The translations under genes and the position numbers were made by a program. The notes beneath the pieces are model-generated. The model was not told the origin of the DNA, did not search any database, and saw nothing but the letters and a program-made list of their open reading frames with translations. Below are positions 1-12,968 of a stretch of 64,000 bases of DNA, piece after piece (within the stretch, counting starts at the first letter, position 1; each line of letters opens with the position of its first letter). The DNA comes from Hyaloscypha bicolor E (Eukaryota; Ascomycota; Leotiomycetes; Helotiales; Hyaloscyphaceae): contig NW_020194589.1 of assembly GCF_002865645.1 (NCBI RefSeq), positions 1,844,812 to 1,908,811 of the forward strand. The letters are read 5' to 3'.

Positions 1-1329
1 CCCTGAAACTTTCCTGACTACTAGCTTTCTCTAAAAACTCCCTATAATTATTCTATTATTATATCAGGTAATAGAATTAAAAATAGAATTTACTAATCCT
101 TTCTAGCTAGTTTGCAAATTACCTCTAGTAATTCCCTCTTATAAAAGTAATATAAATATAGTATATACTATCGGATATAAAGCTTATCCGATCTCCTAAT
201 TAGTTTATAAATCCTAACTTAGCCTCTATTTATAAATAAATTATTATTTTATAGGCCTAAAAACTTAGAAAAGTTAATCCGATCTTCTAGTTTATTTATA
301 AATCCCTTCTTTAGAATTTTCTGGGTATTCCTAGTATAGAGCCGGTTCCGAATTCGTAATTACTATTTAGGGAAAGGATATTATAAAAAGGCCTCTCTTT
401 TCCTATTAACTAACCTTTCTTTTCCTTAACCATAATACTATATCCAGCTTCTCCTTATTCCTTACCTTTCTTCTTTAAGCCTTCTTTAAGCTCCTTTAAG
501 CCTTATTTAAGCTTTATTCAAGTCTCCTTCTAATTCCCTCTTTTACTTCTTTATTTATTAAGATAAATACTTCTCTTAGTACTTATTAGCCTATTACTAC
601 CCGTTTGGCTAATACTCCTATATTCTTAATTTACTCTTATTATCTTTAATATTCTAAGAATATTACTAAGTTTCCCGATCTTATTTATATTAAGAATAAT
701 AATTACTTAGTATATAATTACTACTATTTCAAGAATAAAAAATATAATCCTATAAGTTATAAATTCCTTTTTTTATTCTTTATTCTAATACTATCTAAGG
801 TTTCTTAAATATATATAATATAGTTAAACCGCCTTCTTTAAGCTATTAATATATATAAGTATCTTTCCTATTCTTTGCCTAAAAAGGAAAAGGCTATTAC
901 TATCCTTCTTTTATATTAAACTATATATACTTCTTATATTAAAGCTATTATTTAAGGCTAACGGATTCTCCTAATAATCTAAGAAATAGGTTAAATAATT
1001 TTTATTAGCTTAGTATAAATATAAAGTACTCTTAATAATATAGTTAATATTCTTTAGTATTAAATAAGCTTATTTCTTTCTTATTTCTTACTAATAGCTA
1101 ATAGCTTTATAGGCTAATTTACTATTTATTTCTTGAAAGAATCCTAATAAGAATAATAATAAGAATAATAGAAAGTAATTATAAGAATAGAATATTTATA
1201 GGATATAGAAATTAGAGTTTTTAATAATTTTTATATAGTTTTTCCAAGAATAAATATATAGTTTTTTAATAGTTTCCTAATAAAAGTATTTATCTTTTAT
1301 ACCTCTATTTGGCTAATAGTATTATAATA

Positions 1330-4300
1330 TTACTCTTTTCCAAGTATTCTTATAATTCTTGAACTATATTTTCCAGATTACTTAATAGTTCCTATATATT
1401 ATTCGCCGGTAAATAGCCCTTCTAATAAACGAGATATTCTCTTTCTTTTCTGCTCTTCCTATAAACTATAATAAATTCTATTTCGAATTCCTCTTTACCC
1501 TTAATCTCGACCGGCTCTAGTTCTATTATAGTACTAGCTTATAGGTACTATAGTTCTAAAAGAGAAATATGGAAAATATTATAAATCCGATATAATAATA
1601 GTAATTCTAAATAATATATTTATTTATATATTTCTATAATTTCCAGAATTTTAAAAGGGCCGAGATATTTATCTACTAGCTTTATACTAGGTTATAACTA
1701 TTAAATATTCTTTATATAAAGTATAACTTTATTATATATCTTAAACTCTTTATTAATATATTTCTTATTATAGTACTTTTTCTATATATCTACTACTTCT
1801 TACTATTATTTCTCTAGTACTTTCCGTTTTATTTAAATCCTTTATATTCTTTCCTATACTATTAGTACCTCTTTTTCTAGAATATTATCTTTAATATATA
1901 ATTTAATACTAGAATAAAATCCGTATAAGATATAGAATAGAGATATTTCTATTATTAAATATATAGAATTATTATATATGAATTCTATAAGAGTAAGCTT
2001 TACTATCTAGTTATTCTACTAATAGCTAGTATAGTACCTTAAGTATTATTCTAGAGTTTGGTTTAGATTCTCCGTTTATCTATTAGTTTATAGGTGAAAT
2101 ACTATATTTAGCTATTATTAAATCTTTAAATAGAAGTATAGACTTAACCAGAACTTGTTTATAAAGACAGATCCTTTATTAGAGGTTATACTTATAGATA
2201 TACCGAAGTCTTTAATAATATAGTATATAAATAGCTCTACTAGCTTAGTAACCGAGACCTTTTTAGTAGTCGGAATATATTATACCATTTTCGTATATCT
2301 ATTAATAATAATAAATATAGAATTATATATTTTATTATAAAACCTAAAAGGAAATAGTCCTATAATAAAGTCTATAATAATTTCTTACTATAGCTTAAAA
2401 GAGAAGGGAAATAAACTGAGTATACTATATAGTAGATATCTTTTTACCTTAGTCTATTAATATATAGAATAAGTTCTAATATAGTCTTTTATATTCTTTT
2501 TTATATTTTACCAGAAGTACTTTCTCTAGAGGATCTCTAGTATCTTACTAGTACCAAAATGCCTATCTATAGGATTATTATAGTTAGCTTATAATAATTC
2601 TTCTTTAAGAGCCGGCTTATTTAATATATAGATAGTACCCTAATATCTTAATAATCCAGATATATTAAGTTCCTAAGTCTTAATAGCTCTAGTAGAGGTC
2701 TTCTTTAAGAACTATTTATACTACTAGTATTATACTAATAGATCGAGCCTTTAGTACTATAATAGTAGTTTAAGTAATATTTTTCTACTTTCCTTATATA
2801 CTATTTCGGATCCAGCTACCTATATAGCTAGAATCTATAGTATATACTATTTGTAATTAGCTATATTAGTAATAGGCTTAAGTAATAGTATTTCCGGTAC
2901 TATTCTATTACTAAAATAGACTTTCTTTTCGGAATTCCTTAATATCTTACTAATCGAGAAGTACCTATCTTCTTTCTTCTAGGCCTTATATTATAGTATT
3001 ATAGGAATAGTATAATATTCTATTACTATTACCTATAGGGTTCTCTATTCTGTATTCTATAGCTTATTATAAAATATAGGTAATAAAGTATCTTTATTTA
3101 TATCTACTATAAAATCTGGCTTCCTTAATAGCCTATTAGCAGAATTACTATATTCTGGCCAGTATTCTAAGATAAAATTAAAAGCAGCCAGCTCTTCTAT
3201 CTATCTTATTTATTAACTATTTAGTTTTCTTTTAGTTATAAAATATTTCAAGTTATTATAATCTATTTTAATAATAATAGTATACCGGATATATACTAGG
3301 TAATACTACTAAATATAGAATACCAAAATAATAGCCAAGAGTTTAGAGTTATATATCTTATATCTGCTCTTAATTATAGTTATCTTTTTTGAATAGAAAG
3401 TAATAGAATACTATCTGGCTTCTATCTTCTTACTAAAAAGCTAGGAAATCATATCTATAACTATAAATCCTGAAATATCCGTTTCTATATAAATCTTTAA
3501 GGCTAGATTAAAATAATAAAGAATTAGTACTATTATAAATATAATTTATAGTTCCCTAAAAGCCTTATCTGTTTTATCTGTCTAGCTAAACTAATATAGT
3601 AGTTTTCTACTAGTTTTTAGTAAATTAGTTAATCCTTTTACTATCCTGGAATATCTATAGATAAACCTCTAGTAAAAGTTAGTAAAACCCAGGAATACTT
3701 GGATTTCTTAGATATTATTCTTTAGGGCCGGCTATTCCCTAATAGCTATAATCCGGCTAGCCTCTATTTCTATACTATCTGAGCTAATTATAAATCCTAG
3801 AAACTCTATTCTCTTTATATTAAACTCGTATTTTACCAAGTTTATAAAGAGCTAGTATTACTATAATTACTTAAATATATATCGGACTACTATTATATAC
3901 TATTCTAGGTCTTCTAAATAAATTAAAATATTATCCAGATAAACTATATAAATGATATTTATAAGGCCTACTAGTATATAGTTAATATATATCTGAAATA
4001 TTACTAGAATATTAGATAGTTTAAAAGATATAATATAGTATTTAAAATATCTATAGTATATTCGAAATACTATCTTTTACTTATTACCTTCCTGTATTTA
4101 TAACTAATAGTAAGTATTCTTTAAATCTAGCTTTATATATATCTTTATTCTATAAAACCTGTCTATTATCTTACTAATAAATAGTAATAGTATTCGGTTC
4201 TTAATAGTAATCCTATTCAAACTCCGGTAATTAATATATAAATATAAGCTGTCTTCTTTTTTTAGAATAAATATAATTGAAATACTAGCTAGATTAGTAG

Positions 4301-5120
4301 AATAATAAATCTATTTCTTTTCTAAGCTAGTATTAAGATATTCCTAAAAGATTTCAAGCTTCCTTTCTAATAAAGTATATATAGAACCATATAGTAATTA
4401 AGATCCTGGTTCCAGATCTATATAATACTTTATTATATAGTAGTCGGGTAATATACCTATAGCCTTTATAAAGAATATTTAGAAAAGGTCCTAATACTTT
4501 CTAGAAAGTATAGCTATTCCGTTTATAATAATAGTAGTAATTCTTTGGCTATCTATTATAGGATAAATAGTTAATAGAAAAATATATATCTTATATTTTA
4601 CTACTTTAGTAAACTTCCTAATATTTAGAACTTTAATATTCTATAATCGAATCTGGTATCTCTATATTGCCTTTCTAAAGGAAATCAGGGAATTAACCTA
4701 ATAAAGCTATAGGAATTCAAATATTATATTAATATAGTTTAGATTAAAATTATATAATATAAAATATATATTAGCCTCTTTTTAGTTCTCTAGTATATTC
4801 TCGGTAATAACTCCAAGAATATAATCTTTATATAAATAAATCCTTCTTTTCTCTAGTAAGAATAAGGGAGTTACCTTTAATATTAATAGAATACTTATAT
4901 TTAAGGCTAACCTTTTCTTTATATAATTAGCCTTTATATTTGAGTTAACTAATATTCTAATTCTTTACCTACCTTTCCTTATCTTAATAATAACCTTAAT
5001 TATTATTCTTATTTCAGGGGCCTTGCCCTCTATAATATAAATAAGTATAACTACTACGAGATATACCCGTTTCCCGACTTCTTTAGTTCTAGGTATTTAT
5101 ATATTTTATAGCCAGACTTA
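1330..5120 (-). pseudogene. pol of chromovirus copy A: protease, RT, RNase H, integrase, chromodomain (broken)
   Basis: On the minus strand a retropepsin-like LVNSNIKANYI (from a D-S/T-G-A type site) lies near 4,930. The RT domain follows at about 4,260-3,830, with LNRITIKNR, DRFYRIKIYIKLDLKNTYY and the catalytic box VYLDNILIY at 3,958-3,912, where the second Asp of YLDD is Asn. A chromodomain is readable at about 1,470-1,345 (KEREYLVY, stop, KGYLPANN, stop, ELLSNLENIVQEL, the stops sitting at probable Trp codons). Chromodomains target these elements to methylated histone H3 in heterochromatin. RNase H and integrase are placed by position; I did not resolve each motif. Many stops and substitutions make it inactive. 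Confidence 0.85.
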
Positions 5121-5149
5121 TTATAGTTATAATAAGTCAGTTTTCCCTA

Positions 5150-6238
5150 ATTTAGGCAGGTAATAATATAGTAATTCTCCTTCTGGCAAGTAAAGTAAGT
5201 TATATCCGGTCTTATAGATTCTAATATAAATACTATATTAGATTCTATTACTATATTTTTGCTATTCCGGTTATATAAACCTTATAATAGGAATATACTT
5301 CTCTTCTATTTCTTTTTATTATTTCCTCTTTCCTTTCTCTAATTTCCTTTCTTTTATTAATCTATTAGCTTATTATTATATTTCTATTAAGTAAACTAGT
5401 TTAAGTTATTCTCGATTCTTATAACTATAGAAATAAGCTTCTCTCTTTTTTATAGAATATTTCTTTAGTAATTAATCTTATTCCGAATCTCTTGCCTTAA
5501 GCTATTAAATAAGTCATTCTGCTCTTATAATAAATCCATATATCCTAAATTATCTAATAGGCTATCTAAGTAAAATATAAAGCTTTGGATATTCTAATCT
5601 GGCTACTATTTTATATTCTTAAATTTAGTAAGAATATTATTATTATAGTTTTCCGGATCTAAAATAGAATTCTTTATAAACTTAATAAAAGTCTTCTAAT
5701 CCGTAGTATTAATACCTACTAATTATTCTCTATACTTCCAGATATCCCTGGCTATATCCTTAAAGCAGGAAGTATAATATATAATCTTTACTATATCTAT
5801 AACCCAGGTAATCCTACTATCTTTATACTATTTCAGCTCTGCCTAATAGAAGAAGTCCTAGGCTTCCTTAATATTCTTTCTTTTATAGGTTAGTAATTCT
5901 CGGGTTTTTAGAGCCCTATAAACCAAATATACTACTAGTAATATAATAGGTTCTATAATAGATATCCGAATATCCTTAAGACGGCAAATCTGAGCTTCTA
6001 GATCCTCTAGATCCTCCCTCTATTATATCTCTGCTTCTAACTCAGTAATATAATAACGAGCCACCGCCAGTTTCTCTATTATTATTATCCTGCCAGCTAG
6101 TTCTGGGAATATCTGAATTCTACTTCCTTCTCCTAATTAGGCGGTAGCTAGAGTAGCTAACTAGATACTCTTCTGAATACCCGACTAGGTCGCCCCAGTA
6201 ATAGCAAAGATGTTTCTTCTAGTTAATACTCTAGCCAT
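5150..6238 (-). pseudogene. gag of chromovirus copy A (broken)
   Basis: The minus strand opens with an ATG at 6,238 followed by MARVLTRRNIFAI, then a long helical, charged Gag-like region. A zinc-knuckle-like motif lies at about 5,160-5,205 (minus), reading YFTCQKENYYIITC. In a CX2CX4HX4C knuckle the first Cys and the His appear as Tyr, the expected result of G-to-A change (TGT to TAT, CAT/CAC to TAT/TAC). Several internal stops replace likely Gln codons. Gag would form the virus-like particle; here it is non-functional. In copy B the same ATG is mutated to ATA, which supports this start choice. Confidence 0.8.
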
Positions 6239-6259
6239 TAGTAGTTTTATCTATTAATG

Positions 6260-6615
6260 GCTTAACTACCTCGCAATAAACTGCTCCCTGAAGATTAGAT
6301 TAATTAGAATATAAGATATATAATAGCAGGGTAATATATAAGTAGTTAAGGTAAGTAAGCTATAAAATAATACTTGCAAGTATAACTAATTCCAAGAATT
6401 AATTCTAATAAGAGACTAATTAATGCCTCTTCTAAAGCTAGGAGTATCTCCCTATATATTCCCTAGTACTTAGCCAGGTATGCAAAGCCCTTTACTTAAT
6501 TAGAAAATCCTATATAATCTATATAATTCCGATTACAAGCTATACCCAAAATAGGAAACTAGATCTATAATATCTGATACCTGTTCATGCGCCATTACGT
6601 ATACCTATTATACTG
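6260..6615 (-). repeat. Probable 5' LTR / leader of chromovirus copy A
   Basis: This stretch lies just upstream (minus strand) of the gag ATG and up to the point where similarity with copy B ends (about 53,345), where a 5' LTR and primer-binding site should sit. No matching second LTR is visible in the window, because the 3' end of copy A is off the edge and the 3' end of copy B abuts another element. The LTR assignment is therefore positional only. Confidence 0.35.
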
Positions 6616-7997
6616 CTTTAGAATTAAGAACTATATTTCCTATATTATTACGGAAGAGCTAGTTTATTTAAGCAGATATAAGCTAGGAGAGAGGTTTTAT
6701 TAATAAGTATACCTAATCTACTACTATCTATATAGTATATAGTTCTTTCTCTCTATTATTATTTAATATAATCTATAGGTACTATATAGAAATAGTTACT
6801 TTCCTGCTTCTCTTATATTCTATACTAATACTAATTATAATATAAATATCTATATCTAATCCAAGAATATACTTATTTACTAAATATTATAGATTCTTCT
6901 TCTTCTATAAATAGGAAAGCTTAATAATAACTTCTGGGTATTATATACTAAAGTATTAAAATAAAGCATCTGGCTAATATAAACCGTATTTTATATCCTT
7001 AAAACTAATTTCTGTAAAAGTATTATTATCTATTTCTCTTACAAATTCTACTAACGGGCTTCTGCTTTTAGTAATTATTCTCAGTTAGTACAGGATCTCT
7101 TTAGTAATATAAGATATAAGGCTTTCGTATAATAGCCCGGGTATCCAAAGAATAAGTAATTTGGCTAATAGGAAGTAGTTATATCTTCTATTCATATTAG
7201 TAGAATAGTAAGTAAACATATATACTACTATATACCGAATATATTCGAAATAATACCAGAGCAAAGAATCTGTTTATAGCTAGTATTATAGATCTTTGTA
7301 TTATTACATATCTAATTCAAATCCAAGCCAGGGTTCGTAAGTAAATAAACTATACTCGTTTTGGCTTCTAATTTCTGTAATAATACATAAGATACTTGTC
7401 CTAGTCTTCTCGTTAGTTATAGGAGGGGTTAGCGGTGGGCTCGTAAAGCTTTCTAGAGGGGTCGTCTGTAATAAATACTGTATATATATGGTAATACCTG
7501 GCGTAGTAATAATAGAAGTTGGTACTGCAGATCGAGGAGATTCGTTATTTTCAATTATTGCCGAGGAGTATGCGGGTCACGCTGGCTAGCTAATAGGAAA
7601 ATGGTTTTCCCGTCCCGTTAATGAAATCTGGCCTACGAATCTTCTCTGGAGTATTGCGATATGCAACAAAAATCAAATAAATCAAAATGTTTCCATATAA
7701 AAATTTCTGTATGTCACGTTTAATCCCGGCTGGCGTCTGGGCAATTTATCTTTGAACGGTTTTGGAGGGGTCGGGGCGTATCGAAGGCTCCAGCCGGCTA
7801 GTGATTGTGGTGACACGTGAGTTGGGTCAGGTGATACTGAAATCCAAGGCGGACCTGTTTTGTGGCTTTTGTGGCTGAAAATCGCCGCAGCTCCCGTACT
7901 ATCGATAACCCAGTGATCCTCGAAAACCATACCTGAACCTACAAAACCCAAATCACACTCTCACAACAATCCCCTCTCCTCATATCATCTCTGCCAT
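6616..7997. other. Transition from RIPped DNA to gene island; no supported gene
   Basis: Up to about 7,400 the DNA is A+T-rich with few CA/TG and resembles degraded repeat. From about 7,430 the composition becomes normal. An 89-codon minus-strand reading frame at 7,682-7,951 has no recognisable domain and is not supported as a gene. The segment just right of it is the tail of the methyltransferase relic. Confidence 0.5.
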
Positions 7998-9290
7998 CTA
8001 TATCCCCAGACTCATGCCCTCCTCAGGTTTTTGCCCACAGATTATATATAACGGCATGTAACTATGAACCCACTCATCCATATACGCTCTCCTCACTTCC
8101 ACTAACCGCATCTCTACCTGTTCTCGACTCCACTTCAAGCCCCTCGTCATCGGCCCAAGCGCAATCGGCTGGGCACCATCAAGTAGGATTGCCCTCTAAT
8201 ATGACCCTACTAGCTTCAACGTCTTATTCTTCGGCCACCTGCCTATCGGGACGTCGAATATTCTTGTCGTTACGTTAATGAATCCTGCATCGCGCAACAT
8301 GTCGGCCAGTAGCAATGTCGCGTCAGAGTCGATACCCAAGCCGGCGAGTCCGTCGCTAACAAGGCCCCAGTATTGCGCGACTGGATGATCTGGTGGCATG
8401 CTCCCATTGCGGCAACAGGGGCGGTGGTGGATCTCTTGCGTCTCCATCCATCCTCCCGGCTTGAGGTGGCTGCTTTTAACGTCAGAAGATACCTAGACCT
8501 GATTATAGCACACTAGACTCACTTCAATGCCCGGCGCATCAGTTTAGGCCAATCCCGAATGGCCATAACCATGTGTCGAGAGTGTATATAGTCAAAGTGA
8601 TTTGGGGGTAAAGCCATGGACTTTCGACGTCGTTAACTCCAAATCTAACGTTCGGAGGAACCCAGAGAGGTTGAATAGGGCTTAGATCGACGCCTAAAAT
8701 ATTGGCACTAGGGTATTAATCTCCCACTACAGAGAAGTCAGCCTGGGTCCCCTCTGACGTTCGTAGATTGCCTTACTGCCAATGGCCCATATTCCAGTTC
8801 CCGTACCCATATCAAGAATATTTTGTGGATTTCTCCCTATAGATGCAAAGTGGAGTCGGTAGCAGAAGCTTGCTATTAGAGCATGTGCCACATCCTCCCT
8901 GTCCTGCTCTGGGTCATTATTCGGAAAGTTATAGCTCCCTTCGTAAAACCGGTAGTATTAACGACCGTTCTCGAATACGTAGTCCCTAATACTCGATACT
9001 AACGATATCGACGCCGTACTAACGCTATCTGTTTCGTAGCCTGTATCGCTCATGCCATCGCCGCTATTAACGTCGATTGAGGTCTCCGCCTATGGTAGCG
9101 CTTACTATTCTTCGGAAAGCCCTACGGAGATAGCGGAATCGCGAGGGAGGGCAGTTATATAGGCGGCTGCGGGATTATAACCGTAATTAATATTATAAGG
9201 AGAGGAAACGTTAAAGGGGAGAGGGTATACCTTAATCTCTTAAGCGTCTATTAGAACTCGAGGTCGGGCTGTAATATCTATTATCGCCAT
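7998..9290 (-). pseudogene. LaeA-like SAM-dependent methyltransferase, broken by RIP-type stops and frameshift
   Basis: The minus strand encodes a protein typical of the fungal LaeA/TAM-like methyltransferase family. It starts MAIIDITARP (ATG at 9,290), then DPEQDREDVAHAL, the SAM-binding motif I ILDMGTGTGIWAI, then ILGVDLSPIQP, VPPNVRFGVNDVE, KPGGWMETQEIH, and a C-terminal tail ending ICGQKPEEGMSLGI. Two short introns are recognisable: 8,727-8,776 (GTAAGG...TGTAG) and 8,470-8,522 (GTGAGT...GCAG). In-frame stops interrupt it (for example GR-stop-YYRF, GD-stop-YPSAN, GSY-stop-RAIL, the last probably from Trp), and a frameshift lies near 8,605. Relatives act in secondary metabolism or as orphan methyltransferases; this copy cannot make a full protein. 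Family assignment is firm; the exact paralogue is not. Confidence 0.85.
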
Positions 9291-10354
9291 ACATCTATCT
9301 ACTCCCTTGTACTCCAATGGCAATCGCCGAGCTCTGGGGACGGTGTAATTACCGGTGCAATAGTGGAAAGTGAGACATGATAAATTGTCGAAAAGTACAG
9401 CCGTATACTAATAACGCGATAACAGAAAATATTGACTTAGAAGAATGCGGATAGGTAATATATCTCAAGGGGTAATTTTGGAATGCCCAAATCAAGATGC
9501 GGATTACAGCTTTTTGGAATGTCAGATATTAGAAGCATTTACCATACTTTAACCGCAGTGAAAATACAGACTTCTCTATTTAGAAATACCAATTTAGATG
9601 CTTCTCGCAGACAAGTCCCCACCGTAACATTTATAGATAAGACCATTCTTAAATAATTTTGTTACATGTTGTACTTGAGATCAGGGAAATGTGGTCTGAT
9701 TCTTATAGCCTAACGGCGGCACTTCCCTATCCAATAGGGGTACACTTTCCTCCGCATTCGCCCTCTTTGCGATCGCAACAAAACTTTGAATATGTTAGTA
9801 AAAGATATTAATTAGAAGAATATAGAGAGTACGGGTAAGGAGGAGGCCTCCTATAAAATTTGCGACTTGCAACAAAAAACCTTCTCGCAGCTCACTTGTA
9901 ATCCCTTGACTATTGACGGTCTTTAATCGTAGCCGCCCTGCTTTGTTACATGTTACTAAACGGGCGTTTTTTTGTATAACTGCCATTCGAAGGCTATTGG
10001 ATAATTAGATACCCACAAAATGGTTCGTGGCTATCTCGATTCAGTTAGCTTGCACAGAATGTCTTAGGATCTCGATAGTCAATGAGTAGGACCGTGAATC
10101 GGGGCGCAGATCAAAGCCACTTCGGAAGGGAATGAACTTAAAGTGGCCTGATTGTCACGTGGAATAACTGATAATCAATTGTGCTTTTTTTAATAGAGAA
10201 TTATCGATGGAGCAACATCCCTTAAAATGGAGATACTCTGTAGCGGATGTAAGTTAGGAAACCTGGGCTCTCAGCCTCGTCTCGCTGTGCCAATGACGTC
10301 GCAGCCTCGCTCCAAATTTCTCTCGCGTCGTTTCAATGTCTTGACCACACTTCA
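9291..10354. other. Intergenic region with a possible solo LTR at about 9,665-9,960
   Basis: No gene is supported. Two copies of CATGTAACAAA (minus strand) bracket about 290 bp (9,664-9,964), and the enclosed block can be read as TG...CA with a TATA-like ATATTC stretch, which suggests a solo LTR. No convincing 5-bp target duplication was found. A short minus-strand reading frame at 9,795-9,986 lies inside this block and is more likely LTR than protein. Bases 10,020-10,354 are the upstream region of the MMM1-like relic. Confidence 0.35.
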
Positions 10355-11691
10355 GTGAATGGGCTGGCCTCACCAGTCAACCACGACCCCAATTCCTCCC
10401 CAGATCTCAGGAGAGGTCGAAGATTCCCTATCAAATGGCCACAGCAAATGTGCCTCCACTCCCTAAGCCCGAATCCTCGTAAGCTCCCCAAGATCCGCCG
10501 ACGACGCAAGGCTGACACCTACAGACTCTCTTTCACACAAGGCCTACTCCTCGGCCAACTCTCCGTCGTCCTACTGCTAGGGGCCTTCATAAAATTCTTC
10601 ATCTTCGGCGACCCCCCCTCCGCCGACGTAACCGCCTCCCTCCGCGCCACAGAACGACGTTCTCGAACCCTCGCACACAAACGCTCACTCCTCTCCCTCC
10701 GCCCGACAATACCATCCTCCACACAAAACAGCACACTACAAAAAAAGCGCAGCTCCGTACTAAGAAACCCGCCGCCCTTAATAACGAACACGATCCTCAG
10801 CAAAACGTACTATAACATCGACGCGCACTAGCCAGAGAGCCTCGACTGGTTCAACGTACTAATCGCGCAAACCATCGCGCAGTTCCGCTCCGACGCACAT
10901 CACGATAACGCGATCCTCACTTCGCTCACGCAGGCACTGAACTCGAACTCACGCCCCGATTTCCTAGATGAGATCAAGATCACGGAGCTAAGTCTCGGGG
11001 AGGACTTCCCGATCTTCAGTAATTGTAGAGTGATACCTGTAAATGAGGATGGGCTAGTATTGGGGGATGTGAGGAAGGGTGGGAAGGCGGGGGAGAGGGA
11101 ATATGGACGGTTGCAGGCCAGGATGGATGTTGATTTGGCGGATTTTATTACGCTGGCGCTGGAGACGAAACTTTTACTTAACTACCCGAAACCGCTAGTT
11201 ACTATCTTGCCTGTTGCGTTGGCGGTTTCTATGGTGCGGTTTTCGGGGACATTGAGTATTAGTTTTGTGCCGGGGACGGCTGGGAATGCTACGACGTTGG
11301 CGTTCAGTTTCTTGGATAATTATAGATTGGATTTGAGTATCAGGAGTCTGGTGGGTTCGAGGAGTAGATTGCAGGATGTGCCGAAGATCGCACAGTTAGT
11401 AGAGCAGAGGTTGCATATGTGGTTTGATAAACGGTGTGTGGAGCCAAGGTTTCAGCAGATCGAGTTGCCGAGTTTGTGGCAGCGGAAGAAGAATACGAGG
11501 GGTGGGGAGGAGGGAATTGGTGTTGAGAGGGAAAGTTTGGGGAGGGCGAAGGGGAAGGAGGCGAGGAGAGAGGTCGAGGCGGAGCAGAGGGCGAAAGTTG
11601 AGAGTGAGAGGCTGAAGGTTTACGCTGGAGAAGGAGAGCACGCGGAGAGGAGTACGCGATGCCTGGCTCAATGCCGGGTGGGTTGACTTGA
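10355..11691 (+). pseudogene. MMM1: Broken copy of MMM1, ER-mitochondria tethering (ERMES) subunit
   Basis: The reading frame encodes the hallmarks of Mmm1: a single membrane segment (SFTQGLLLGQLSVVLLLGA, FIKFFIFGD), a variable linker, then the lipid-transfer SMP domain beginning [20 protein letters not shown] and continuing through [43 protein letters not shown]-type motifs and [16 protein letters not shown]. Mmm1 anchors ERMES in the ER and moves phospholipids to mitochondria. One TAG at 10,829-10,831 cuts the frame just before ESLDWF, where relatives have Gln, so CAG to TAG fits RIP. Near 11,620 the frame shifts: the expected C-terminus [20 protein letters not shown] is in another frame, ending TGA at 11,691. 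Because Mmm1 is important for mitochondrial shape, an intact copy probably exists elsewhere. The start at 10,355 is the first ATG and may not be native. Confidence 0.88.
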
Positions 11692-12968
11692 TGAATCAAT
11701 ATCTCAACTCATTCTCTTTTGCTTCTGCTGTTCGTGTGAAGGTTGATGCAGCAACAAGTGTTTGCTAAGTTACGCGTGTACTATTACAATGTGGCCTTTT
11801 AGTCTCCCTCTCCCTTCAGCTCAAGTGGGCTTCGTGCCCACTGCACAACAGCCTCCGGTCTCCCATCAAGACTCCAGAATTTCCCACTATGTTCAGCAGT
11901 AGCCCGATTCACAAAGCTCAAACATTGCCTAATCGAATCATCGACTTGCAATGGTGCCTAAGAACTTCTGTCGGTGAGTTAGTTGAATCCTCAATTCCTA
12001 TATGTTCTGATTGTCCCAGCACGCTTTCTTGAAGAATTCACCGCGAAAGGAGGAGCTTGTGAGCCTGGTTGGTTCTTGAAGGGTCATGATGGTCGTCTGA
12101 AAATTCGGAGAAGACATTTCAGCAGCGCCGACCCAACTACATTTAAGAGCAGAAAAGATTCATCCTGAATACGTTGCTATGTACAAACCCTTCGAATCTC
12201 GACGCCGGAACTATCTTAGTGTGCTAACTTAACATGTCATTCGCTTCAGCCTCGCGGATTGGGCTTGATGACGAGGCTGGTCCCGCTTCGGTTACCGGGA
12301 GGACCCGAGCTCGGGCCCATATGACGGGATCTCGCATGAGACTAATCAATCCTTGGCAATCGTTTGCCTTCGAAATTTTAGTGGAAGCTAAAATAAGAAG
12401 GTTCTTCGAAGAGAAGAGAGCGCGTGGCCTTCGGCGTTTCGTTGTTCCGAAAATTAATCCGTTTTGGTTAGTAATACCCTTCGTAAGCTGGAGGCTTTGC
12501 CTCGTGTATGTGGCTTGCATAGCCTGTGTTCAGCTAGTATCCGGTTCATGGGATAATACAGTACGGGGTCTGGGACGTGGCTACAGGAGAGATACTACAG
12601 ATCCAGAAGCCGCTCCCACACCACCCCCTCTCCCCCCACCTTTCTCATACCACGATCGCCAAACTCCCTCCCTTGCCATCGCCGTCTCATGGCTATGGTA
12701 TCGGCTAAGATTCCGCCGACCTGCGGTCATTTCCCTGAGGTCCTAACCGCTTCTTGTTACCACGTCTTGCATCGACAGGCGCATTCAACTCCGTAATGCC
12801 TGCAAGCCTGCCGTGCACCGTCGTCCGAATCCGACCTCCTTAACATCTTCACTCATGCGTGCGCACTTACGCCAGGCCTCTTCACAGCTGTTGGGTGCAA
12901 GTGTGGCGCGTTCTCCATCCATATTCGCAGACTTCCGCGCCTCCTGTGAGAATGCTGGATCCCATTCT
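11692..12968. other. No confidently supported gene
   Basis: The region has normal composition. A 170-codon plus-strand frame at 12,234-12,746 overlaps a 98-codon minus-strand frame at 12,224-12,520; neither shows a known domain. The plus frame has a hydrophobic stretch (FWLVIPFVSWRLCLVYVACI) and a proline-rich tail, which could be chance. A minus-strand frame at 12,785-13,024 overlaps the RING-like ORF in another frame and could be a displaced 3' exon of it, but I see no proof. Confidence 0.4.

Larger units (their letters stand above)
1..6615 (-). mobile_element. Chromovirus-type Ty3/gypsy retrotransposon, copy A, RIP-degraded, left end outside window
   Basis: Reading the minus strand gives, from right to left, a Gag start, a CCHC knuckle, protease, reverse transcriptase, integrase and a C-terminal chromodomain, the order of Ty3/gypsy chromoviruses. 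All frames are broken by TAA/TAG. The whole stretch is repeated in the same orientation at about 46,735-53,345 with a near-constant offset of about 46,720, so the right homology boundary (about 6,615) is the best estimate of one edge; the other edge lies before base 1. Positions 1-1,300, left of the chromodomain, are also shared with copy B but no domain is recognised there. Copy A keeps more G+C and more readable codons than copy B. Confidence 0.9.

Noticed and set aside
600..1200. Long plus-strand frame in chromovirus copy A
   Set aside because: Readable only if many TAG/TAA are treated as Gln; RIPped A+T DNA gives this on both strands, and the recognisable domains are on the minus strand.
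9795..9986. 63-codon minus-strand frame
   Set aside because: Lies inside the putative solo LTR and shows no protein family.
10519..10803. Minus-strand reading frame opposite the MMM1-like relic
   Set aside because: The plus strand codes for recognisable Mmm1; the antisense frame is a by-product.
11340..11699. Minus-strand proline/serine-rich frame
   Set aside because: Antisense to the SMP-domain tail of the MMM1 relic; no domain.
12234..12746. 170-codon plus-strand frame
   Set aside because: No domain, overlapping open frames on the other strand, no intron signals; not enough to call a gene.
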